Assembly (NCBI RefSeq): GCF_019799945.1
Contig: NZ_JABGCH010000005.1
Location: 124,001 to 188,000, forward strand
DNA length: 64,000 nt
Direction: 5' to 3'
Source of the DNA: Modestobacter marinus
GTDB taxonomy: Bacteria > Actinomycetota > Actinomycetes > Mycobacteriales > Geodermatophilaceae
The notes beneath the pieces were generated by a model. The model ran no database searches, was not told where the DNA came from, and worked only from the letters and a program-made list of their open reading frames with translations. The translations under genes and the position numbers were made by a program. Below, piece after piece: positions 30,552 through 38,844 of the stretch. The stretch's first letter is position 1; every line of letters begins with the position of its first letter.

Positions 30552-32396
30552 TCAGAAGGCGGCCTCGTCGACCGTCATCAGCGCGTCGTCGGTGTCCTCG
30601 ACGATCGACCGGTCGGCGGTGAGCCGGGGCAGCACCTGGGTGGAGAAGAAGCGGGTCGCCGCCAGCTTGCCCTCGTAGAAGTGCCGGTCCCGCTCGCTCA
30701 CCTCACCGGCCAGCGCGGCCAGGGCCACCTCGGACTGGCGCACCAGCAGCCAGGCGGTGACCAGGTCGCCGACGGCCAGCAGCAGCCGGGAGGTGTTCTG
30801 GCCGATCTGGTACAGCTTCAAAGGGTCCTGCTGGGCGGCGGCCAGCCGGCCGAGCAGGGCGGCGAGCACGGCCTGGACGTCGCCGAGCGCGGTCGCCAGC
30901 AGCGCCCGCTCCTCCTTGAGCCGGCCGTTGCCCGACTCGGCGGTGATCGTGGCCTGAACCTGCTCGGCGAGCCAGGTCAGCGCGACGCCGCCGTCCCGGA
31001 CGATCTTCCGGAAGAAGAGGTCCTGCCCCTGGATCGCCGTCGTGCCCTCGTAGAGGGTGTCGATCTTGGAGTCGCGGACGTACTGCTCGAGCGGGTGGTC
31101 CTGCAGGTAGCCCGAGCCGCCGAGGGTCTGCAGCGACTCGCTGGTCAGCAGCTCGGTGGCCCGCTCGGACCCGAAGCCCTTCACGATCGGCAGCAGCAGG
31201 TCGTTCACCCGGGCGGCGAGCACCGCGTCCTCGCTGTCGGCGGCCCCGGCCGCCTCGGCCGCCAGCACCTGGTCCCGGAAGGAGGCGGCGTAGAGGTACA
31301 GCGCGCGCATGCCCTCCGTGTAGGCCTTCTGCAGCATCAGCGAGCGGCGCACGTCGGGGTGGTGGGTGATCGTCACCCGCGGGGCGTCCTTGCTGGTCGC
31401 GGTCAGGTCGGCCCCCTGCACCCGCACCTTGGCGTAGGCCAGCGCCTGCCGGTAGCCCGCGGAGAGCGTGGCGATCGCCTTGGTGCCGACGAACATCCGG
31501 GCGTACTCGATGACCTTGAACATCTGGGCGATGCCGTCGTGCACGTCGCCGACCAGCCAGCCCGTCGCCGGCACCGGTCCGTCGCCGAAGGTGAGCTCGC
31601 AGGTCGTGGAGACCTTGAGGCCCATCTTCTTCTCCACGTTGGTCACCCAGACGCCGTTGCGCTCGCCGAGCGCGCCGGTGGCGAGGTCGACGTGGAACTT
31701 CGGGACGACGAACAGCGACAGCCCCTTGGTCCCCGGTCCCGCGCCCTCCGGGCGGGCCAGCACCAGGTGGACGATGTTGTCGGTCAGGTCGTGCTCGGCC
31801 GAGGTGATGAACCGCTTGACGCCGCTGATGTGCCAGGACCCGTCGTCCTGCCGGACCGCCCGGGTGCGTCCGGCGCCCACGTCGGACCCCGCGTCGGGCT
31901 CGGTGAGCACCATGGTGGCGCCCCAGCCGCGCTCGATCATCAGCTCGGCCAGGCGCTGCTGCTCCGGGGTGCCCAGCGAGTGCAGGATCGCGGCGAAGGT
32001 CGCGCCCGAGCCGTACATGAAGACGGCGGGGTTCGCGCCCAGCACCATCTCGAACGCCGCCCAGCGGAGCGCGACCGGCGCGCCGAAGCCACCGAGCTCC
32101 TCGGGCAGGTCCAGGCGGAACCACTCGCCGGCGGCCAGCGCCTCGTAGGAGCGCTTGAACGACTCGGGGAGCGTCACCGAGTGCGTGACCGGGTCGAACA
32201 CCGGCGGGTTGCGGTCGGCGTCGGTGAAGGACGCGGCCAGCGGCCCCTCGGCCAGCCGGCGGACCTCCGCCAGCACCCCGCGCGCCGTCTCGGCGTCCAT
32301 CTGCTCGAACGGGCCGGTGCCGAACAGGCTCCTGGTGCTCTGGAACTCAAAGAGGTTGAACTCGAGGTCGCGCAGGTCAGCCGTGTAGTGGCTCAT
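30552..32396 (-). CDS. Acyl-CoA dehydrogenase (614 aa, FadE5-like size)
   Basis: A flavoprotein of beta-oxidation that introduces the 2,3 double bond in acyl-CoA. At 614 residues it is of the long actinobacterial type with an extra C-terminal domain. Motifs: [15 protein letters not shown] and the FAD-binding [16 protein letters not shown] (about 170-210), the signature [12 protein letters not shown] region, and [20 protein letters not shown] with the catalytic-Glu region [20 protein letters not shown]. Electrons should pass through ETF to the membrane EtfD encoded at 53.8-56.1 kb. A palindrome in its promoter region suggests TetR-type control. Confidence 0.92.
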   Translation of the reverse strand: MSHYTADLRDLEFNLFEFQSTRSLFGTGPFEQMDAETARGVLAEVRRLAEGPLAASFTDADRNPPVFDPVTHSVTLPESFKRSYEALAAGEWFRLDLPEELGGFGAPVALRWAAFEMVLGANPAVFMYGSGATFAAILHSLGTPEQQRLAELMIERGWGATMVLTEPDAGSDVGAGRTRAVRQDDGSWHISGVKRFITSAEHDLTDNIVHLVLARPEGAGPGTKGLSLFVVPKFHVDLATGALGERNGVWVTNVEKKMGLKVSTTCELTFGDGPVPATGWLVGDVHDGIAQMFKVIEYARMFVGTKAIATLSAGYRQALAYAKVRVQGADLTATSKDAPRVTITHHPDVRRSLMLQKAYTEGMRALYLYAASFRDQVLAAEAAGAADSEDAVLAARVNDLLLPIVKGFGSERATELLTSESLQTLGGSGYLQDHPLEQYVRDSKIDTLYEGTTAIQGQDLFFRKIVRDGGVALTWLAEQVQATITAESGNGRLKEERALLATALGDVQAVLAALLGRLAAAQQDPLKLYQIGQNTSRLLLAVGDLVTAWLLVRQSEVALAALAGEVSERDRHFYEGKLAATRFFSTQVLPRLTADRSIVEDTDDALMTVDEAAF

Positions 32397-32454
32397 GGAC
32401 GGTGCTCCGTGCTCGGGCCGGTGGGAGCGTGCGTACTCCCCGGTAACAAACGCT

Positions 32455-32470
32455 ATTACCGACCGGTAAT
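32455..32470. promoter_or_regulatory. Palindromic operator ATTACCG-AC-CGGTAAT
   Basis: A perfect 7-bp inverted repeat with a 2-bp centre stands about 60 bp upstream of the acyl-CoA dehydrogenase start, beside a minus-strand TAATAG that could be the -10 box. A related half-site CGGTAAC lies 15 bp away (32441-32447). Such sites fit TetR-family repressors of fatty-acid genes; the TetR gene at 33040 is the closest candidate. Inference only. Confidence 0.5.
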
Positions 32471-32566
32471 CAGGAGCAAGCACTCTCACCCCGCGCCGTC
32501 CTCCGGGCACCGCACGTCGGGCCAGATGCACTGCGCGCCGTCCTGATGCAGTGCACGAGCCGGCGG

Positions 32567-32989
32567 TCAGCCGTCGAGGGCCGGGCCCGCCTCGTGCCGC
32601 GGGTGGCCGGAGGTGCGCTCGCGCTGCTTCATCCGGGCCTCGAACACGTGCCGGTCGCCGTCGGCGAGCTCGGTGCGGGCCCGCTCGTCGAAGGCGCGGA
32701 ACGTCGACCAGTAGGTCGCGTCGTAGTCCTCCACGACCTGGAAGGTCCAGCGGTCGGCGATGACGTTGCGGCCGACGAGGTCGCGGTCGAGATCGTCGGC
32801 GAGCTCGGTGTGGCCGGCGTCCCGGAGCTGCTGGACGGCGTCCTGCAGCAGCAGGTCGGCCTTGCCGGTGAGCTGGTGGAAGCCGTACAGCAGCCCGCGG
32901 GCCTGTTCCACGGTCTCCAGGGCCTCGGAGAGCTTGCCGAGGGCGGTGACGGTGTCGTCGTCGAGGTCGGGGCGGCTGCGGTCGGGCAC
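32567..32989 (-). CDS. Conserved hypothetical protein (140 aa)
   Basis: A soluble, acidic, largely helical protein with [20 protein letters not shown], an [20 protein letters not shown] helix, and an aromatic region ([14 protein letters not shown]) before a charged C-terminus. Similar unnamed proteins occur in actinobacteria. No catalytic motif recognised. It lies between the acyl-CoA dehydrogenase and the TetR gene, all on the minus strand. Confidence 0.72.
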   Translation of the reverse strand: MPDRSRPDLDDDTVTALGKLSEALETVEQARGLLYGFHQLTGKADLLLQDAVQQLRDAGHTELADDLDRDLVGRNVIADRWTFQVVEDYDATYWSTFRAFDERARTELADGDRHVFEARMKQRERTSGHPRHEAGPALDG

Positions 32990-33039
32990 GGGGTCATCCT
33001 GCGGGCAGCTCCGCCGCCCCGCCGTGCGAGCCGCCGGGA

Positions 33040-33660
33040 TCAGGCGGTCGCCGCGTCGATCAGCCGCTCGGCCAGCTGCCGGCCGTGGGAGGCGGGCCCG
33101 TCGGGCCCGAGCAGCCCGCCGGAGAGGTACATGCCGTCGATGATCAGGTGGATCTGGGCGGCGAGGTCCTCGCCGCCGCCCGGGACCAGCTCGTCGGCCA
33201 GCCGCTCGAGCCGCAGGTGCAGCTCGAACTTGTAGTCGGCGGCGGCGCTGCGGGCCGGGTGCTGCGGGTCGTCGTACTCGCTGCTCACGTTGGTGAAGGG
33301 GCAGCCGCGGAAGCCGGTACGGGTGACGTCCCGCTCCACGACGTCCACCACCGCGAGCAGGGCCGCCCGCGGGTCACCCTCCAGCCGGGCGAGCTCCGCG
33401 TCCAGGTAGGCGAGCACGGTCGCGGCCTTGCGCGCCAGGTACGCGCCGACGAGGTCGTCCTTGCTCTTGAAGAGCCGGTACACCGTCATCTTGCCCAGGC
33501 CGGTCTCGCGGACCAGCTCATCCATCCCCACGCTGCGCGAGCTGCGCGCCGCGAAGAGGCGCTCGGCGGTGTCCAGGACGATCTCCTGGCGCTCGGCGCG
33601 GGAACGACGGGCCGGCGCACCGTCGTCGGTCGTGTGCAGGGGGAGTGCTGCTGCGGTCAC
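33040..33660 (-). CDS. TetR family transcriptional regulator
   Basis: A 206-residue regulator with the TetR HTH: RQEIVLDTAERLFAARSSRS, VGMDELVRETGLGKMTVYRL and FKSKDDLVGAYL (about 25-75). The C-terminal ligand domain includes TGFRGCPFTNVSSEYDDPQH, as in AcrR-like regulators. GTG start; no better start is visible. It may bind the palindrome upstream of the nearby acyl-CoA dehydrogenase gene, but autoregulation or an unlinked target is equally possible. Confidence 0.88.
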   Translation of the reverse strand: MTAAALPLHTTDDGAPARRSRAERQEIVLDTAERLFAARSSRSVGMDELVRETGLGKMTVYRLFKSKDDLVGAYLARKAATVLAYLDAELARLEGDPRAALLAVVDVVERDVTRTGFRGCPFTNVSSEYDDPQHPARSAAADYKFELHLRLERLADELVPGGGEDLAAQIHLIIDGMYLSGGLLGPDGPASHGRQLAERLIDAATA

Positions 33661-34028
33661 GCGGCCGATGGTGCAGGACGGCGTGACGGAGCGGTTCGCG
33701 GCACGCCGACGGGCCCGGGCGTCGTCACGCACCGCCGTGGCGCATGGCGAACCCCGGGACGACGGGGGTCGGTGGTGCCGCTGTGACGAGCCCGGAGGGC
33801 TGGTTCAGGCCCGGCGGATCCGGCGGAGGTTGGCCAGCAAACGGACGACGGGAGCGCTCGGCGACCCCGAGGTCGACGACGGGCTGCGGGTGTCCTCCTG
33901 GCGCTCCGGGCGGTTCTCGGCCATGGCGGCCAGTCTTGCTGCGGGAGCGGACCCCGACGGCCCGGGTCGCGTGAACCGGTGCCGGATCGGGTGAGACGCC
34001 GCTCACCTGCCGTCCTGCGTTACGCTAC
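33661..34028. other. Gene-poor stretch between TetR and the zinc transporter
   Basis: No well-supported gene. A possible 39-codon minus-strand frame (33805-33924, MAENRPERQEDTRSPSS and ending RLLANLRRIRRA) has an ATG and high GC3, but no ribosome binding site, and is left uncalled. Nothing else stands out. Confidence 0.4.
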
Positions 34029-34043
34029 TGACAATCATTCTCA
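34029..34043 (+). promoter_or_regulatory. Zur box
   Basis: TGACAATCATTCTCA matches the 15-bp actinobacterial Zur operator pattern TGAnAATnATTnTCA exactly. It lies 20 bp before the ATG of the zinc-binding protein gene and very likely represses this operon when zinc is plentiful. Confidence 0.8.
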
Positions 34044-34062
34044 TTCCCGTACCGGAGGTCCG

Positions 34063-34968
34063 ATGCGCTCCCCGCTCCGCCGTGCAGCTCTGCTCGCGGC
34101 GTCGTCCCTGGCCCTCGTCGCCACCGCCGCCTGTGGCTCGGGGGAGGACGCGGGCGCGGACGACGGCGTGCGCGCGGTCGCCTCGACCGACGTCTACGGC
34201 GACGTGGTGGCGGCCATCGGCGGCGACCGCGTCGAGGTCACCTCGGTGCTCGACGACCCGTCGGCCGACCCGCACTCCTTCGAGGCCAACACCCGCACCC
34301 AGCTGGCGGTGTCCCGGGCCGACCTGGTGGTCGCGAACGGCGGGGGCTACGACGACTTCATGCAGACCCTGGTCGCCGCCGACGGCTCGGGCGCCGTCGT
34401 CCTCGACGCGGTCGAGGTGTCCGGGCTCGACGCCGAGGCGGAGGGCTTCAACGAGCACGTCTGGTACGACCTCGCCGCGATGGACGCCCTCGCCGAGGAG
34501 GTGGTCACCGCCCTCGGCGAGATCGACCCGGCCGGGGCGGGCGACTACGAGGCCAACGGCGCGCAGTTCCGCGCGGGCCTGCAGGAGCTGATCGCCGCCG
34601 GGGAGCAGGCGCGGGCCACCACGCAGGGTGCGGGCGTCGCGGTGACCGAGCCGGTCCCCGGCCACCTGCTCGATGCGCTCGGCGCGGAGGACCTCACCCC
34701 CGCGGAGTTCGCCGAGGCGGTCGAGGAGGGCGGCGACGTCTCACCCGCCGTCCTGCAGGAGACCCTCGACCTCATCGGCAGCGGGCAGGTGCGCGCCCTG
34801 GTCTACAACGACCAGACCAGCGGCCCGGAGACCGAGCGGTTGCTGGAGGCGGCGCGGGCCGCCGGCGTCGACGTCGTCCCGGTGACCGAGACGCTGCCCG
34901 AGGGGCAGGACTACCTCAGCTGGATGCGGGGCAACCTCGACGCGGTCGTCGCCGCCCTCTCCGCGTGA
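34063..34968 (+). CDS. znuA: Zinc ABC transporter, substrate-binding lipoprotein
   Basis: A cluster A-I metal-binding protein of 301 residues that captures Zn2+ outside the membrane. The signal peptide ends in a lipobox LVATAAC (Cys about 24). Expected metal ligands are His in DPHSFEAN, His in NEHVWYD, His in VPGHLLDALG and Asp in VYNDQTSGP. The ATG at 34063 has GGAGG upstream. It is first in a znuA-znuC-znuB operon behind a Zur box. Manganese cannot be formally excluded, but the Zur box argues for zinc. Confidence 0.9.
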   Translation: MRSPLRRAALLAASSLALVATAACGSGEDAGADDGVRAVASTDVYGDVVAAIGGDRVEVTSVLDDPSADPHSFEANTRTQLAVSRADLVVANGGGYDDFMQTLVAADGSGAVVLDAVEVSGLDAEAEGFNEHVWYDLAAMDALAEEVVTALGEIDPAGAGDYEANGAQFRAGLQELIAAGEQARATTQGAGVAVTEPVPGHLLDALGAEDLTPAEFAEAVEEGGDVSPAVLQETLDLIGSGQVRALVYNDQTSGPETERLLEAARAAGVDVVPVTETLPEGQDYLSWMRGNLDAVVAALSA

Positions 34969-34981
34969 GATCGTCGAAGCG

Positions 34982-35833
34982 ATGACCACCGTCTCGGGAC
35001 CAGCCCTCAGCCTGCGCGATGCCCGGATGTCGTTCGGGGACCGCGTGCTGTGGAGCGGGCTGGACCTCGAGCTGCAGCCCGGGGAGTTCCTCGCCGTCCT
35101 CGGCCCGAACGGGGTCGGCAAGTCCACCCTGCTCAAGGCGGTCCTCGGCCAGCTGCCGCTGGCCGCCGGCCAGCTGCTCGTCGGCGGGCGGCCGCCCGGC
35201 CGGGGCAGCGCGACGGTCGGGTACGTGCCCCAGCAGAAGTCGATGGACGCCGCGACCCCGCTGCGCGCCCGGGACCTGGTCGCCCTCGGGCTCGACGGGC
35301 ACCGCTGGGGCGTGCGGCGGCGCTCGGCCGAGGCCCGCCGGCGGGTCGACGAGGCGCTCGAGGCGGTGGGGGCCACCGGCTACGCCGACGCCCCGATCGG
35401 GCTGCTCTCCGGCGGTGAGCAGCAGCGGGTGCGGATCGCCCAGGCACTGGCCACCGATCCCGCGCTGCTGCTCTGCGACGAGCCGCTGCTCTCCCTGGAC
35501 CTGCGCCACCAGCGGGCGGTCTCGGCGATGATCGACCGGCGGCGGCGCGAGCACGACACCGCGGTCGTCTTCGTCACCCACGAGATCAACCCCGTGCTCG
35601 ACCTGGTCGACCGCGTCCTCTACATCGCCGGGGGCCGGCACCGGGTGGGGACGCCGGCCGACGTGCTCACCTCCGCGACGCTGAGCGAGCTGTACCGCAC
35701 CCCGGTCGACGTGCTCGACGTCCGCGGCCGGATCGTGGTGGTCGGGACGCAGGAGGAGCCCGGCGGCTGCGAGCACCACGAGCAGCACGGCGACACCAGC
35801 GCCGAACCCGCCACGAGCGTGCGCCGTGGGTGA
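34982..35833 (+). CDS. znuC: Zinc ABC transporter, ATP-binding protein
   Basis: An ABC ATPase of 283 residues: Walker A GPNGVGKSTLLKAV (about 39-52), Q-loop in GYVPQQKS, signature LSGGEQQRVRIAQAL, Walker B ALLLCDEPLL and H-loop FVTHE. The C-terminal tail CEHHEQHG is rich in His and Cys and could bind metal. It lies 13 nt after znuA and overlaps the permease gene by 8 bp. Confidence 0.92.
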   Translation: MTTVSGPALSLRDARMSFGDRVLWSGLDLELQPGEFLAVLGPNGVGKSTLLKAVLGQLPLAAGQLLVGGRPPGRGSATVGYVPQQKSMDAATPLRARDLVALGLDGHRWGVRRRSAEARRRVDEALEAVGATGYADAPIGLLSGGEQQRVRIAQALATDPALLLCDEPLLSLDLRHQRAVSAMIDRRRREHDTAVVFVTHEINPVLDLVDRVLYIAGGRHRVGTPADVLTSATLSELYRTPVDVLDVRGRIVVVGTQEEPGGCEHHEQHGDTSAEPATSVRRG

Positions 35834-36707
35834 CCTCTTCGACTACAGCGACTACGGCCAGCTGCTCGCGCTGGTGCACAACTCGCTCATCGCCGCCGCG
35901 CTGCTCGGCCTGGTCGGCGGGCTGGTCGGCGTCTTCGTGCAGCTGCGCGACATGCAGTTCGCGGTGCACGGGATCAGCGAGCTGTCCTTCGCCGGTGCGG
36001 CGGCCGCCCTGCTGCTCGGCGCGAACGTGGCGCTGGGCTCGGTGGTCGGCTCGCTGCTGGCCGCGGCGCTGATCGGCGGCCTCGGCGTCCGGGCCCGCGA
36101 CCGCAACTCGGTGATCGGTGTCCTCATGCCCTTCGGGCTGGGTCTCGGCGTGCTGTTCCTGGCGCTCTACGAGGGGCGGGCGGCCAACAAGTTCGGCCTG
36201 CTCACCGGGCAGGTGGTGGCGGTCGACACCGTGCGGCTGAACTGGCTGGTCGGCGTCTCGATCGTGGTGCTCGCCGGCATGGCGCTGATCTGGCGGCCGT
36301 TGCTGTTCGTCAGCGCCGACCCCGAGGTCGCCGTCGCCCGGGGGCTGCCCGCCGGCCTGCTGTCGGTGGGGTTCACGCTGCTGCTCGGCCTCGCCGTGTC
36401 GATGGCCGTGCAGGTGGTGGGCGCGCTGCTCGTGCTGTCGCTGCTGGTCACCCCGGCTGCCGCGGCGTTCCGGGTCACGGCCTCGCCGGTGCTCGCACCG
36501 GTGCTCAGCGTGGTGTTCGCGGTGGTCTCCGCCGTCGGCGGGATCCTGCTGGCGCTGGGCGGGAGCATCCCGATCAGCCCGTTCGTCACCACGATCTCGT
36601 TCGTCATCTACCTGGTCTGCCGGGCGGTCTCGGTCCGGCGGGTCCGCGGCGGGTGGGGGCACCGCCTCCCCGCGGCCGCGGCGCCCACGCCGGTCTCGAT
36701 CCCCTGA
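35826..36707 (+). CDS. znuB: Zinc ABC transporter, permease
   Basis: A 293-residue permease of the ABC-3 family with about eight membrane helices. It has the coupling region MQFAVHGISELSFAGAAAAL and the sequence VQVVGALLVLSLLVTPAAAA that is conserved in ZnuB/MntB permeases. GTG start overlaps znuC by 8 bp, so translation is coupled. Last gene of the Zur-controlled operon. Confidence 0.92.
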   Translation: MGDLFDYSDYGQLLALVHNSLIAAALLGLVGGLVGVFVQLRDMQFAVHGISELSFAGAAAALLLGANVALGSVVGSLLAAALIGGLGVRARDRNSVIGVLMPFGLGLGVLFLALYEGRAANKFGLLTGQVVAVDTVRLNWLVGVSIVVLAGMALIWRPLLFVSADPEVAVARGLPAGLLSVGFTLLLGLAVSMAVQVVGALLVLSLLVTPAAAAFRVTASPVLAPVLSVVFAVVSAVGGILLALGGSIPISPFVTTISFVIYLVCRAVSVRRVRGGWGHRLPAAAAPTPVSIP

Positions 36708-36740
36708 CCCCGTCCCGATCCCCTGACCCCGGGAGCGCCG

Positions 36741-36905
36741 ATGCCCGTCCAGCCCGGCCGCACGTCCTACCGCCGGCCCACGGCACCGCCCCGCCGGCCG
36801 CGGCGCGACGCCGAGCCGGTGGCCTCCGACGAGGTGCCGCCCGCCAGGACGGCGCCCGAGGAGCCGGTCGACCCGGAACGTCCCGACGCGGCCGAGCAGG
36901 ACTGA
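36741..36905 (+). CDS. Small Pro/Arg/Glu-rich protein (54 aa)
   Basis: The frame MPVQPGRTSYRRPTAPPRRP, then RRDAEPVASDEVPPARTAPE and EPVDPERPDAAEQD, has a basic N-terminal half and an acidic C-terminal half and should be disordered. GGGAG lies 6 nt before the ATG. It converges on the acidic protein gene at 36910. No family recognised; it may be a real short protein or chance coding. Confidence 0.5.
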   Translation: MPVQPGRTSYRRPTAPPRRPRRDAEPVASDEVPPARTAPEEPVDPERPDAAEQD

Positions 36906-36909
36906 CGGA

Positions 36910-37083
36910 TCAGACGCCGGTGACCCGGTTCTCCGGGTCGACGCCGGGCTGCTCGCCGGTCTCCGCGCCCTCGGCCGGCTCCTCCGAGTGCGGGGTCTGG
37001 CCGCCGCCCTGCTGGTCGGGGCCGTCGGTGCCGCCCTCGGCGGGCTCGTCGGGGTGGGGCGTCCGTCCTGCGCTGTCGCTCAT
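36910..37083 (-). CDS. Small acidic protein with internal repeat (57 aa)
   Basis: The frame begins MSDSAGRTPHPDEPAEGG and contains an internal duplication: GRTPHPDEPAEGGTDGPDQ is echoed by GQTPHSEEPAEGAETGEQ. It is acidic and disordered, without Cys or hydrophobic segments. ATG start. It belongs by style with the two acidic proteins at 30.1-30.5 kb. Function unknown. Confidence 0.6.
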   Translation of the reverse strand: MSDSAGRTPHPDEPAEGGTDGPDQQGGGQTPHSEEPAEGAETGEQPGVDPENRVTGV

Positions 37084-37146
37084 GCCGCTGCGGTGCCCCG
37101 GCCGCGCGCCCGGAAACCCGGCGCGAGCCGGAGCGGGAATCCGCCC

Positions 37147-37644
37147 TCAGCGGTCCGACCGGCCCCGGCGCAGCGCCGGCAGCGCGAACCACAGCGCCAG
37201 GGCCAGCAGGGTGACCAGCGTGCACCCGGTGACGGCCCAGCCCCGCCCCAGGACGACGTCGAGGACCAGCAGCACCGCGCTGGCGATCCCGATGAGCAGC
37301 AGCACCAGGCCGACCAGCAGCGCCCGGTCGGCGAAGGCGACGACGGCCTGTTTCTCGTGCTGACGGAACAGCACCCGGTGGAAGGCGACCGGCGCGATGA
37401 ACACGATGGCCGCGCACGTCGCGCTGATCAGGGTGAGCGGGTACAGGTCGCGCTGGAAGCCCGTGAGATCGGCGAACCGCTGGGTGAACGGCAGGGTGAG
37501 CAGGAACGCGAACAGGAACTGCACCCCGGCCGTGGCGACCCGCGTCTCCTGCAGCAGCTCGTCGACGTTGCGGTCCAGGGTCTGCTGTGGCGACTCACCG
37601 CGCCGGCGCGCGGAGTCCTCGACGTCCGTTCGTTTCCTGGCCAC
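37147..37644 (-). CDS. DUF6328 family membrane protein
   Basis: About 165 residues with four membrane helices and the family pattern: LLQETRVATAGVQFLFAFLL with LPFTQRF after it, RDLYPLTLISATCAAIVFIA, PVAFHRVLFRQHEKQ and two further hydrophobic stretches. Function unknown. A GTG six codons upstream (37662) is an alternative start. The gene is divergent from the DUF3140 gene. Confidence 0.82.
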   Translation of the reverse strand: MARKRTDVEDSARRRGESPQQTLDRNVDELLQETRVATAGVQFLFAFLLTLPFTQRFADLTGFQRDLYPLTLISATCAAIVFIAPVAFHRVLFRQHEKQAVVAFADRALLVGLVLLLIGIASAVLLVLDVVLGRGWAVTGCTLVTLLALALWFALPALRRGRSDR

Positions 37645-37694
37645 GGGCCTGCGGTACCGCACGGACCGATCGCCGACACGTAGAGGGGACGACG

Positions 37695-38039
37695 ATGGCC
37701 GAGGACGACGCCGACACGATCCGCCGCGAGTTCGGCGAGGTGGTCAACATGACCGCGGCGGAGCTCGAGCGGTGGCTGGCGACCGAGGAGTCGCAGTCGG
37801 TGGGGCAGAAGACCGACGGCTCGGACGAGTCGACCGGGCACGCGTCCGGACGGCGGATCGTCGAGCTGCTGCACACGAAGAAGGCCGACCTCACCGACGA
37901 CGACCTCGCCCACATGCGGAAGGTGCACGGGTACGTGCAGCGCCACCTCGCCCAGGAGCCGGCGAAGGAGGACGTCGAGACCTCGCGGTGGCGGTACTCG
38001 CTGATGAACTGGGGTCACGACCCGCTGAAGAGCAAGTAG
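37695..38039 (+). CDS. DUF3140 domain protein
   Basis: A 114-residue hydrophilic protein with the family features VNMTAAELERWLATEESQSV, HASGRRIVELLHTKKADLTD and the final SRWRYSLMNWGHDPLKSK. The role is not known; the family is suspected of DNA association. ATG with GAGGGGA upstream. Next gene starts 10 nt later on the same strand. Confidence 0.85.
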   Translation: MAEDDADTIRREFGEVVNMTAAELERWLATEESQSVGQKTDGSDESTGHASGRRIVELLHTKKADLTDDDLAHMRKVHGYVQRHLAQEPAKEDVETSRWRYSLMNWGHDPLKSK

Positions 38040-38049
38040 CGTCGCCCGG

Positions 38050-38802
38050 GTGCGCCGCAACGACCCGGCCCAGTACGACGAGCTGGCCGACCAGTGGTGG
38101 GAGCCGTCCGGCGGCTTCGCGATGCTGCACTGGCTGGCGGCGTCCCGGGCCGGGCACGTGCCGCCGGCGGCCGGCCCCGACGCGGTGCTGGTCGACCTGG
38201 CCTGCGGCGGGGGCCTGATGGCGCCGCACGTGTCCCGGCTGGGCTACCGGCACGTCGGCGTCGACCTGGGGCTGGCCGGACTGCGCGTGGCACGCGAGCA
38301 CGGGGTCGCGCCGGTGCGGGGGTCGGTGCTGGCGGTGCCCCTGGCTGACGGCTGCGCCGACGTCGTCCTGGCCGGGGAGGTGCTCGAGCACGTCGACGAC
38401 GACGAGCAGGTGATCGCCGAGTGCGCCCGGCTGCTGCGGCCCGGCGGCACCCTGGTGATCGACGCGATCGCCCGCACCCGGCTGGCCGACCTGATCGCGG
38501 TGCGGATCGCCGAGCGGGTCCCCGGCGGCCCGCCCCCCGGCATCCACGACCCCGCCCTCTTCGTCGACCGCCGGCGGCTGCTCGCGGCCGCGGAGCGGGT
38601 GGGCCTCGACCTGCGGCTGGTCGGACTGCGGCCCTCGGTGCGCGACGTCGTCGCCTGGCGCCTCGGACGCCGTCCCGGCGTGCGGATGCGCGAGATGCGC
38701 CTCACCTCGGTGTTGTTCGCCGGCTACGGAACGCGACGCGAGGAACCGTGGCGGGCGGCCGAGCGGCGTGCCACCGAGTCCGCACGTACGGTCGGGTCAT
38801 GA
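38050..38802 (+). CDS. UbiG-like class I SAM-dependent methyltransferase
   Basis: A 250-residue methyltransferase with motif I VDLACGGGLMAPHVSRLGY (about 48-66), the acidic VGVDLGLAGL, motif II region VVLAGEVLEHVDDDE and LLRPGGTLVIDAIART. The opening NDPAQYDELADQWWEP is typical of UbiG-type O-methyltransferases of polyprenyl or phenolic substrates. It lies directly before a type III polyketide synthase, as in operons that make and methylate alkyl-pyrones or resorcinols, so it probably O-methylates that product. Confidence 0.87.
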   Translation: MRRNDPAQYDELADQWWEPSGGFAMLHWLAASRAGHVPPAAGPDAVLVDLACGGGLMAPHVSRLGYRHVGVDLGLAGLRVAREHGVAPVRGSVLAVPLADGCADVVLAGEVLEHVDDDEQVIAECARLLRPGGTLVIDAIARTRLADLIAVRIAERVPGGPPPGIHDPALFVDRRRLLAAAERVGLDLRLVGLRPSVRDVVAWRLGRRPGVRMREMRLTSVLFAGYGTRREEPWRAAERRATESARTVGS

Positions 38803-38844
38803 CCGGAACGGGGCGGTGCAGGGGAACGTGCTGGTGACGGCTCC

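Noticed and set aside
33805-33924. Possible 39-codon minus-strand gene (MAENRPERQEDTRSPSS...)
   Set aside because: No ribosome binding site, no recognisable family, very short; chance frame in GC-rich DNA.
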